Assembly (NCBI GenBank): GCA_964551925.1
Contig: CAZKFA010000039.1
Coordinates: forward strand, 1-11,677
DNA from: CAZKFA01 sp964551925
Lineage (GTDB): Bacteria; Cyanobacteriota; Vampirovibrionia; LMEP-6097
DNA: 11,677 bases
Direction of reading: 5' to 3'
Below are positions 5,973 to 11,677 of the stretch, in pieces (position 1 is the first letter of the stretch; each line of letters begins with the position of its first letter). The notes under the pieces are model-generated. The model was not told the DNA's origin, did not search any database, and saw only the letters and a program-made list of their open reading frames with translations. The translations under genes were made by a program, and so were the position numbers.

Positions 5973-6818
5973 GTGCAGCAAACTACATTATTAATTGATT
6001 GCCCAGATCGCAAGGGTATTGTTTTTGAGGTGACTAAATTTATCGCTGAGAATAACGGTAATATTATTGATTCACAACAACATTCTTTGGGATTAGACTC
6101 GCGTTTTTTTATGCGACTCTTAATTGATACGAGTAATTTTAAAATTAAGAACGAAGATTTAGAGAAGAGCTTTGCGCCGATAGCTAAGAAGTTTGATATG
6201 CATTTTAAGTTTGGTTATAAGTGTAAGCGCATGGCTGTGATGGTCTCAAAATACGAACATTGTTTGTTTGATATTTTGCAAAAAGTAAAATATCAAGATA
6301 TTGATGTCGAGATTCCAGTGATCATTAGTAATCATCCTGATTTAGAATATGTCGCAAAAATTTTTGGGATAACTTACAAATATTTGCCGGTAGATAAATC
6401 TAATAAGCCAGAACAGGAAGCTGCTGTGTTAAAGATTCTAGAAGAATTTGATATAGATTTTATTGCGATGGCACGTTACATGCAAATACTCAGCGAAAAT
6501 TTTGTTACTAGGTATCCTAATCGTATTATCAATGTACATCATAGTTTCTTACCATCTTTCAAAGGCGCCAATCCCTATCACCAAGCTTATGACAAGGGAG
6601 TGAAGGTTATTGGTGCGACGGCTCACTATGCTACTGCTGAGCTTGATATGGGTCCAATTATCGCTCAGGGAGTGACTCCTGTGGATTATCGAGACAATGT
6701 TGAAGACTATATCTCGAAGGGGCGCGATGTGGAAGAGTTGGTTTTCTCTAGAGCGATCAAAGCACATGCTCAAGATAAAATCATCCAGTATGAGGGTAAA
6801 ACAGTTGTGTTTGATTAA
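5973..6818 (+). CDS. purU: Formyltetrahydrofolate deformylase PurU
   Basis: It hydrolyses 10-formyltetrahydrofolate to tetrahydrofolate and formate, balancing the one-carbon pool and supplying formate to PurT-type purine synthesis. The 281-residue protein has an N-terminal ACT domain (about 1-75, starting TTLLIDCPDRKGIVFEVTKF), the usual site of amino-acid control. The formyltransferase-fold catalytic domain follows (about 86-281). Key stretches are INVHHSFLPSFKGANPYHQAY (186-206), holding the catalytic histidine, GATAHYATAELDMGPII with the catalytic aspartate D225, and GRDVEELVFSRA. These match E. coli PurU closely. GTG at 5973 is the only start that keeps the whole ACT domain. It has no Shine-Dalgarno site and sits at the expected transcription start. 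It heads a three-gene operon, and its TAA overlaps the hisD ATG by one base. Confidence 0.96.
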   Translation: MQQTTLLIDCPDRKGIVFEVTKFIAENNGNIIDSQQHSLGLDSRFFMRLLIDTSNFKIKNEDLEKSFAPIAKKFDMHFKFGYKCKRMAVMVSKYEHCLFDILQKVKYQDIDVEIPVIISNHPDLEYVAKIFGITYKYLPVDKSNKPEQEAAVLKILEEFDIDFIAMARYMQILSENFVTRYPNRIINVHHSFLPSFKGANPYHQAYDKGVKVIGATAHYATAELDMGPIIAQGVTPVDYRDNVEDYISKGRDVEELVFSRAIKAHAQDKIIQYEGKTVVFD

Positions 6819-8167
6819 TGGATAAATTTGAGCAATATCTGGGAATAATATCTAATGAGAACTTAAGCAAGCTTAAGTCTGTTTTTTCACGTCTTGATAA
6901 AAGCAATATTGCTGACTTAATGCAATCAGTTTCGGCCATTGTTGATGATGTTCGAACCAATAAGGATTCTGCTCTAGTTAAATACTCTACTAAGTTTGAT
7001 AACTATGATTATGCTGCCAATGATTTGCGTTTAGATTTTAGTACAAGTGATTTGAAGAATTTTAAACAACTTGACACTCGCTTGCAAGAAGCCTTAGAAG
7101 TTGCTTATAAACGCATTCTAAAATTCCACAAAATGGAAGTGAAGAATTCTCCGGGCGATTGGAGTTATAAGTCTGATTCTGGTGAGAGATTGGGTGTGCG
7201 CTATAATCCTTTAGACTCAGTTGCTGTCTATATTCCAGCTGGCAGGGCTCCATTGTTGTCGACAGTCTTGATGACTGTGATCCCAGCTAAGGTTGCTGGA
7301 GTGAAGCGAATAGTTTTATTAAGCCCGCCTCCTATTAATCCTGCTATCCTTGCAGCTGCTGAATTGTGTGGTGTTGATGAAGTTTATCAAGTTGGTGGAG
7401 CGCAAGCAATCGCAGCGGCAGCTTATGGTACAGAGACTGTTAAGCCAGTTGATAAAATTGTTGGTCCTGGTAATATCTACGTCACACTTGCTAAGAAGAT
7501 TGTTTTTGGTGATGTTGGTATTGATGGGGTTTTTGGTCCGAGTGAACTTGCGATTATTGCTGATGAAACTAGTGATGTGAATTACTTGGCGCTTGATTTA
7601 CTAACTCAGTTAGAACATGGTTCTGGATTGGAGTCTGTGCTTTTTGTTACTAATAAAGCTGAAACAATTGGACAGGTTCAAGCCCGTATTGAATTGGAGT
7701 TACAGTCTTTGCTAATGGCTAAACTTAAAACGGAAGATGAAGTTAACGTGATTCATACATCATTAGCTCAGAACTCTGCTTTTTTGTTAGCAGCTTCTGC
7801 TCAAGAGATGATTGCTATTGCTAATCTCTATGCTCCAGAGCATTTGGAATTACAAGTCTCAGCTAAGCTCGAAAAAGAATTACTTGCTGGGATTAAAAAT
7901 GCTGGTGCTATTTTTGTTGGTGCAAATTCCTGTGAGTCCCTTGGTGACTACGCTGCTGGTCCAAGCCATTGTTTGCCTACTGGTACTACTGCACGTTTCA
8001 CATCTGGATTGCAAGTTGCTGACTTTATAACCAAAACTTCACTAATAGATTTCACCAAAGTCTCTAAGCGTAAGTTTGTGAATTTAATTGATGATGTTGC
8101 TCTGATTGCAAGAGCGGAAGGTTTAGAACTGCACGCAAGAGCGATAGAGTTGCGAAAGGATAACTGA
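6818..8167 (+). CDS. hisD: Histidinol dehydrogenase
   Basis: It oxidises L-histidinol to L-histidine in two NAD-dependent steps, the end of histidine synthesis. The 449-residue protein is of normal size. It carries the family signature VGPGNIYVTLAKK and GGAQAIAAAAYGTETV. The zinc ligands are Q264 and H267 (QLEHG), D377 (GDYAAGPSH) and H439 (LELHARA). The catalytic pair is E341-H342 (APEHLEL). All essential residues are present. ATG 6818 overlaps the purU stop (TAATG), so translation is probably coupled; no Shine-Dalgarno site is seen. It is separated from any other his gene in this window and shares an operon with purU. The link may be through one-carbon and purine metabolism, because the histidine path releases AICAR to purine synthesis, but this is inference. 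Confidence 0.97.
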   Translation: MDKFEQYLGIISNENLSKLKSVFSRLDKSNIADLMQSVSAIVDDVRTNKDSALVKYSTKFDNYDYAANDLRLDFSTSDLKNFKQLDTRLQEALEVAYKRILKFHKMEVKNSPGDWSYKSDSGERLGVRYNPLDSVAVYIPAGRAPLLSTVLMTVIPAKVAGVKRIVLLSPPPINPAILAAAELCGVDEVYQVGGAQAIAAAAYGTETVKPVDKIVGPGNIYVTLAKKIVFGDVGIDGVFGPSELAIIADETSDVNYLALDLLTQLEHGSGLESVLFVTNKAETIGQVQARIELELQSLLMAKLKTEDEVNVIHTSLAQNSAFLLAASAQEMIAIANLYAPEHLELQVSAKLEKELLAGIKNAGAIFVGANSCESLGDYAAGPSHCLPTGTTARFTSGLQVADFITKTSLIDFTKVSKRKFVNLIDDVALIARAEGLELHARAIELRKDN

Positions 8168-8168
8168 A

Positions 8169-8666
8169 GTGATGATTGTTGATGATAAATTGCATCCGTT
8201 TTTGCTGAAAAAGATTCGCAAGGAGATCATCGGTACCCAATCAATTCTTCATCTTAGTGCCAAGCAAAAGCAAGTCACTGAGAGCTTTATGTCAGCTAAT
8301 CACTATGCTAAGTTCGAGTCTCTTGAGAGTTTGAGAACTAAGCTTGGTGGAACTCTAAACCCAGCCTTTTCGCATTTGATTATTGATTTAGATTTGCCTT
8401 GTTGTGATAATTTTGAGGATTTTTTGTTTGAGATCAAAAAACTAATGCTACCGAACGCCTTGCTGATAATTATTGCTAGTAATTTATGCAGCTGGCGAAA
8501 TAAGATTAATTTCTGGTTTGGCAATGATCTTGAAGATATTGCTCGACCTTATCGCGCTGTAGCACCGCGTTTTTTGCGAGATAATCTTTTAGCTAATAGT
8601 TTCCAAGTCAAGAATCGTTTTTGGGATTATGGCGATAAGATTTTAATTATGGCTAACCTTGATTAA
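8169..8666 (+). CDS. Small protein resembling the C-terminal half of a class I methyltransferase
   Basis: I do not recognise this 165-residue protein with certainty. From about residue 70 it reads like the later part of a Rossmann methyltransferase. HLIIDLDLPCCDNFEDFLFEIKKLM (strand 4 and helix) leads into LPNALLIIIASN (strand 5). After SWRNKINFWFG comes RPYRAVAPRFLRDNLLANSFQV and a last strand KILIMA. This order resembles methyltransferase-11 proteins in which a PNRxGxWAR-like turn is followed by RPYSxxQL. The N-terminal SAM-binding glycine loop is not seen, so it may be degenerate or non-catalytic. GTG 8169 is preceded by AAGGA at 8156-8160 with an 8-nt gap; ATG 8172 is the alternative. It begins one base after the hisD stop and is the last gene of the operon. 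Its 3' end overlaps convergent murF by 24 bp. Confidence 0.7.
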   Translation: MMIVDDKLHPFLLKKIRKEIIGTQSILHLSAKQKQVTESFMSANHYAKFESLESLRTKLGGTLNPAFSHLIIDLDLPCCDNFEDFLFEIKKLMLPNALLIIIASNLCSWRNKINFWFGNDLEDIARPYRAVAPRFLRDNLLANSFQVKNRFWDYGDKILIMANLD

Positions 8667-9899
8667 GGCTGAGATCACTTGATCAAGAGCGGCTTTGCGA
8701 GAGGCTTTGAATAGAATTGCAGTATTGCTTTGATGTAAATAAGGCTCTACTTGTTTGGTTATGGCTTCAATATTAAGTCCGCGCACATCAAGTAATGTGA
8801 AATTATCAGATTCTTGATTCTTGATCTGTTTGAAGGTTAAATCTATTAATTCATCGTGGCTCTCGTAGATATCTCCGATAACAGCAATTCTATGTAAGTT
8901 GGGATAGTTCTTAATCAAAGCCTCAGTGGCATTGATGACTGATTCTGGATTGGCGTTATAACTCTCGTCGATAATAATATTATTGTTTGCTAAGTAGTAT
9001 ATATTACCCCGTCCAATCTCAGGTTGATAAAGTTTTAATTGCTCTTGAATGTCTTCTGCACTCAAACCTAATAGCTGAGCTGCTTTAGCGGCAGCATTGA
9101 TGTCTAGTGTTAGCCCGACTGAGCTAAAACAATCGACTGAAAATTTTTGTTCATGATTAAATTTCTCAATGTGTTTGATATGAAGAGTTGGGACTCCAAG
9201 TATTTGGGCAATATTGTCGATTGAGCCGTTGTTAAGCTCTGAGTATAGCTTCGTATCTATTATTAAAGTAGATGATACTTTATCGTGATCTTTCAGCCCC
9301 AGTGTTATTTCTAGTTTTGCGCGCCTGATGTTTGCTAGAGAGCCTAAGCGTTCTATATGAGCGTGCCCGATATTAGTGATAATGGCAATATTAGGCTCCC
9401 CAGTTTGGCTTAGTAATTCGATTTCACCAAGACCACGCATTCCCATTTCGAGGATTAAGACTTCAGTGTCTTGTGGCATAGAGAGAATTGTTTTTGGTAC
9501 ACCAATTTCGTTATTGTAATTGGCTTGACTTGCGTGAACTTTGTATTTTTTACTAAGGATAAGTTTTAATAATTCTTTGGTGGTGGTTTTACCAGAGCTG
9601 CCTGTGATGCCTATGGTAATTGGATTTAGGCTACGTTTGTAAGCTTGTGCTAGTTGTTGGTAAGTTGTTAGAGTGTCTTTAACTTGAAGCACTTGTTCAT
9701 GGTTAGAGTGTTCTTGACTAATCACCCATGAGGCTCCTTGGGCAAGCGCCTGATCTATGAAGTCATGTCCATTAAAATTAGCACCTACTAAGGCTAGGTA
9801 AGTATCGCCAGCTTTTAGGGTCCTTGTATCGGTAGAAATAGACCCTAGTCCATTTAGATTAGGTGAAATTTTTTTAATGATAGCTTGGTGATCCAGCAT
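8643..9899 (-). CDS. murF: UDP-MurNAc-tripeptide--D-Ala-D-Ala ligase MurF
   Basis: It adds D-alanyl-D-alanine to UDP-N-acetylmuramoyl-tripeptide with ATP in the cytosol, completing the peptidoglycan precursor. The 418-residue protein shows the Mur-ligase order. An N-terminal UDP-binding domain contains STDTRTLKAGDTYLALVGANFNGHDF (21-47). The central ATPase has a P-loop GITGSSGKTTT (97-107), then ANYNNEIGVP, ILEMGMRGLGEI, TNIGHAHIERLGS and the carbamylated-lysine region RAKLEI (K195). The C-terminal domain begins near IDESYNANPESV and includes VIGDIYES. It is slightly shorter than E. coli MurF (about 450) but nothing essential is missing. ATG 9899 is the natural start. It lacks a Shine-Dalgarno site and lies 8 bases after a -10 box, so the mRNA is probably leaderless. 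No other mur or fts gene is nearby. Confidence 0.96.
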   Translation of the reverse strand: MLDHQAIIKKISPNLNGLGSISTDTRTLKAGDTYLALVGANFNGHDFIDQALAQGASWVISQEHSNHEQVLQVKDTLTTYQQLAQAYKRSLNPITIGITGSSGKTTTKELLKLILSKKYKVHASQANYNNEIGVPKTILSMPQDTEVLILEMGMRGLGEIELLSQTGEPNIAIITNIGHAHIERLGSLANIRRAKLEITLGLKDHDKVSSTLIIDTKLYSELNNGSIDNIAQILGVPTLHIKHIEKFNHEQKFSVDCFSSVGLTLDINAAAKAAQLLGLSAEDIQEQLKLYQPEIGRGNIYYLANNNIIIDESYNANPESVINATEALIKNYPNLHRIAVIGDIYESHDELIDLTFKQIKNQESDNFTLLDVRGLNIEAITKQVEPYLHQSNTAILFKASRKAALDQVISALIKVSHN

Positions 9900-9907
9900 T
9901 CTTACCC

Positions 9908-9936
9908 ATACTAGCTAATTTTTAAGAAATAATCAA
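9908..9936 (-). promoter_or_regulatory. Likely murF promoter, placing the start codon at +1
   Basis: On the minus strand TTGATT (9936-9931) is followed by exactly 17 bases and then TAGTAT (9913-9908). Eight bases later comes the murF ATG. Each hexamer has 4 of 6 consensus matches and the spacing is ideal. Transcription would begin at about the ATG, giving a leaderless message. On the other side, 9970-9981 (cgcga, 2-nt loop, tcgcg) is a small hairpin of unknown role. The rest of the 9937-10072 spacer is AT-rich, and I could not place a confident promoter for the plus-strand gene there. Confidence 0.5.
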
Positions 9937-10111
9937 AAGCTTGCAAACCCTATGGATTAAGATAATTTTCGCGAGTTCGCGGTCTGAGTACTTAGTGGAT
10001 TATACCTAGTTTATTATACGTAAGATATTTCCTTAATTTTAACTTAAGCTTAATCATAAAGCGGTACCCTGTATGTATATGTTAATGTTTTCTTATAGGT
10101 TTAAAAATTTT

Positions 10112-11677
10112 ATGAAATTAGTTCAAAGTAGATCAGTCGCTTCAATTATTTTAATGTTGATGCTTCTCTTATCGTCAATGCCAGTTAGTGCAGCAAAGAG
10201 GCAACGTTATGTTGCACTCGCAAAAGTTTCTGGATCAACAGATATTGATCTATTTATCAATGAGAAAAGTTTGAATTTAGATTTGACAAAGACTGCTAAT
10301 TTGAGAGTCCGTGTCAGGATCGGTAAGCTTTATACATCTCTAGATCCATCAAACAGTTTTAAGATATCTCTTTACGAGATTGATTCTTTGACTGGTGATC
10401 GTAAATTCATCAGTACACAGAATGTTACTGTTAATAGAGGCAAAAACACCAATAGAATTATTGCTCTTGATTCAGGTTATTTCCCAACAGCAGCTAAAAC
10501 GGTTGAATTTGATTTATATGATACGCAACGTAATCTCTTGAATACATACACTGCTGATATAACAGCTTCTAATCTGATTGCTCAAGTTTCTACCGGGGCA
10601 GGTGCTGTTCCTACTGATTGTTCTTCTGCTCTTGACTCTACTGATTGTGAACTTTTGTCTTTCTTTGATCGTGTAACCTTTGAAGCTCGTAAGCAAAAAC
10701 AAGCGACGACTAGAGTTGTTAGAGATACTCAAACAGGTCTATATAAAGTTACTATTCCTGTACCAAGAAATTCATTTAGGTATTATAGAGGTAATAGAGT
10801 TAATGTCGGTGGTTCAATTTTGACTAATGATGGTACTACTGCGGCTTTTGGTGAAGTTATTGACGCTGGTGTTCTCAGATTAGGTATCAGTGCTTTGGAT
10901 CATACCGCTCTTGGTTATGATTCAACTAATGATCAATTTGAAGTTACTTTTGTTGGATCCTCTACACCAAGATTCTTAGTTGAATCTAATGGTCATGTTG
11001 GTATCGGAGTTGACCCAGCTGAAGCTTATTTACATGTTCGCAATGGTGATGCTTCTCGCCCTTCGATAAAAATTAACTCTGGAGTTCTTACTACAACTCC
11101 ACAAAATGGAGCTATTGAGTTTGATGGTAATGATTTATATTTTACAAAAAGTGGTGTACGCTCACCGCTTGGTGCTAATGCTGTTAATAACTCAACTGTT
11201 CAGAATCTAATAATTGGTAATGGAAATATTGCTGACGGCTCATTTGATAATGGCACTATAACAAACTCAACAGTATCAACAAGCACTGTTGATACTTCAA
11301 CAATTAACAACTCAGTAATTAATGGCTCAACATTAACAGAGAACACAATTGATGGAATATTGACATTTACTGACAATGGTTCAATTCAAGGTGATTTAAC
11401 TGTGAACGGTACAGTAACTGCTGATAACTTTAATGGCGGAGTGTTTAGCGGTGATGGTTCTGGTTTGACTAACATTCCAGCATCAAGTATTGTTGGTAAC
11501 TTAACGAATGTAACGAATATTACCAATACGACAATAAGCAATGGTGATATTAGTAATGGTTCATTTAATAATGGGACTGTAACTGATACGAATATTTCAA
11601 CAAGCACTGTTGATACTTCAATAATTAACAACTCAGTAATTAATGGCTCAACATTAACAGAGAACACAATTGATGGA
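10112..11677 (+). CDS. Secreted tail-fibre-like surface protein with pentapeptide repeats, 3' end outside the window
   Basis: The frame is open for 522 codons to the window edge. Residues 1-27 form a signal peptide: K2 and R8, a hydrophobic core ASIILMLMLLL, then PVSA before AKRQ as the signal peptidase I site. Residues 28-290 are rich in beta-type, Thr/Ser/Asn sequence of unknown fold, with two cysteines in TDCSSALDSTDC that could pair outside the cell. VGIGVDPAEAYLHVRNG (296-312) and SGDGSGLTNI (446-455) are motifs known from phage tail-fibre and surface proteins, many of which end in a self-cleaving S74 chaperone domain; that end is not visible here. Residues 361-415 and 468-522 are pentapeptide blocks. 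In-frame ATGs at 10073, 10079 and 10085 would lengthen the n-region; 10112 gives the best signal peptide. It is probably a fibrous adhesin or appendage. Confidence 0.85.
   Translation, partial: MKLVQSRSVASIILMLMLLLSSMPVSAAKRQRYVALAKVSGSTDIDLFINEKSLNLDLTKTANLRVRVRIGKLYTSLDPSNSFKISLYEIDSLTGDRKFISTQNVTVNRGKNTNRIIALDSGYFPTAAKTVEFDLYDTQRNLLNTYTADITASNLIAQVSTGAGAVPTDCSSALDSTDCELLSFFDRVTFEARKQKQATTRVVRDTQTGLYKVTIPVPRNSFRYYRGNRVNVGGSILTNDGTTAAFGEVIDAGVLRLGISALDHTALGYDSTNDQFEVTFVGSSTPRFLVESNGHVGIGVDPAEAYLHVRNGDASRPSIKINSGVLTTTPQNGAIEFDGNDLYFTKSGVRSPLGANAVNNSTVQNLIIGNGNIADGSFDNGTITNSTVSTSTVDTSTINNSVINGSTLTENTIDGILTFTDNGSIQGDLTVNGTVTADNFNGGVFSGDGSGLTNIPASSIVGNLTNVTNITNTTISNGDISNGSFNNGTVTDTNISTSTVDTSIINNSVINGSTLTENTIDG
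11192..11356 (+). repeat. First block of 11 pentapeptide-like repeats
   Basis: The 55 codons divide without gaps into 11 five-residue units: STVQN, LIIGN, GNIAD, GSFDN, GTITN, STVST, STVDT, STINN, SVING, STLTE, NTIDG. A V/I/F/L stands at the third position of every unit, and a small or polar residue usually comes two before it. This is the spacing of pentapeptide-repeat proteins, which form a four-sided right-handed beta-helix. The Ala-Asp-Leu consensus is replaced by Ser/Gly-Thr-Val/Ile, so standard profiles may miss it. The last 81 bp (11276-11356) recur at 11597-11677. Confidence 0.75.
11513..11677 (+). repeat. Second block of 11 pentapeptide-like repeats, cut by the window end
   Basis: It starts exactly 321 bp (107 codons) after the first block and has the same 11-unit plan: TNITN, TTISN, GDISN, GSFNN, GTVTD, TNIST, STVDT, SIINN, SVING, STLTE, NTIDG. 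The last 81 bp differ from the first copy at one base (a C to T giving Thr to Ile), while the first six units have drifted. The 52-residue spacer between blocks holds GDLTVNGTVTADNF and SGDGSGLTNI. The pattern indicates a 107-residue module that probably continues beyond the window. Confidence 0.8.

Noticed and set aside
7350..8030. Plus-strand frames of 76 and 72 codons inside hisD
   Set aside because: They are out-of-frame shadows of hisD, very rich in Leu, with no ribosome site or family resemblance.
10514..10732. Minus-strand open frame of 72 codons
   Set aside because: It is antisense to the continuous plus-strand frame with a clear signal peptide, and the protein looks like nothing known.
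11386..11667. Minus-strand open frame of 93 codons rich in Val, Leu and Ile
   Set aside because: It lies wholly antisense to the surface-protein repeats; its composition is the mirror of Asn/Thr-rich codons, and it has no start signals.
11192..11677. Repeats considered as a CRISPR array
   Set aside because: The repeats are 321 bp apart, keep reading frame and encode matching protein modules; there are no short regular spacers.

Overview
The window is bacterial, low in G+C by eye, and carries mostly housekeeping genes: dnaG, hemA, nth, an MBL-fold hydrolase, purU, hisD and murF. It also has an IS5-family insertion sequence at the left end and the start of a large secreted, repetitive surface protein at the right edge. 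HemA implies the C5 (glutamyl-tRNA) route to tetrapyrroles. MurF implies a peptidoglycan wall, and the signal peptide on the last gene implies export. I cannot fix the lineage. The mix of low G+C, few Shine-Dalgarno sites and a tail-fibre-like surface protein with VGIG...LHV and SGDGSGLTNI motifs would suit an uncultivated group such as a non-photosynthetic relative of Cyanobacteria, but that is a guess.

Layout. Positions 2-106 look like the last codons of a gene that may end in a DDAH/amidinotransferase-type catalytic-cysteine motif. It is interrupted by a complete IS element (about 55-1266) whose transposase runs on the minus strand. Bases 1270-1615 have no gene but hold a 153-bp imperfect palindrome. 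dnaG (plus) then converges on hemA and overlaps its 3' end by 30 bp. nth lies just upstream of hemA on the minus strand, so nth-hemA is probably one unit. Its start faces that of the plus-strand MBL hydrolase across only 27 bp. A second long palindrome (5825-5953) precedes a purU-hisD-orf165 operon. That operon converges on murF with a 24-bp 3' overlap. murF and the surface protein diverge from about 210 bp of shared upstream DNA.

Expression signals. The promoters I read for purU and murF place the start codon at about the expected first transcribed base, which suggests leaderless mRNAs. The IS transposase and the third gene of the purU operon have clear Shine-Dalgarno sequences.

The most unusual item is the 3'-incomplete surface protein (522 residues visible). 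After a signal peptide and a beta-rich N-terminal region it has tail-fibre-type motifs. These are followed by two blocks of exactly 11 pentapeptides, 107 residues apart, whose last 81 bp differ at one base. No CRISPR array, tRNA or rRNA was seen. I did not find a clearly new multi-gene system.
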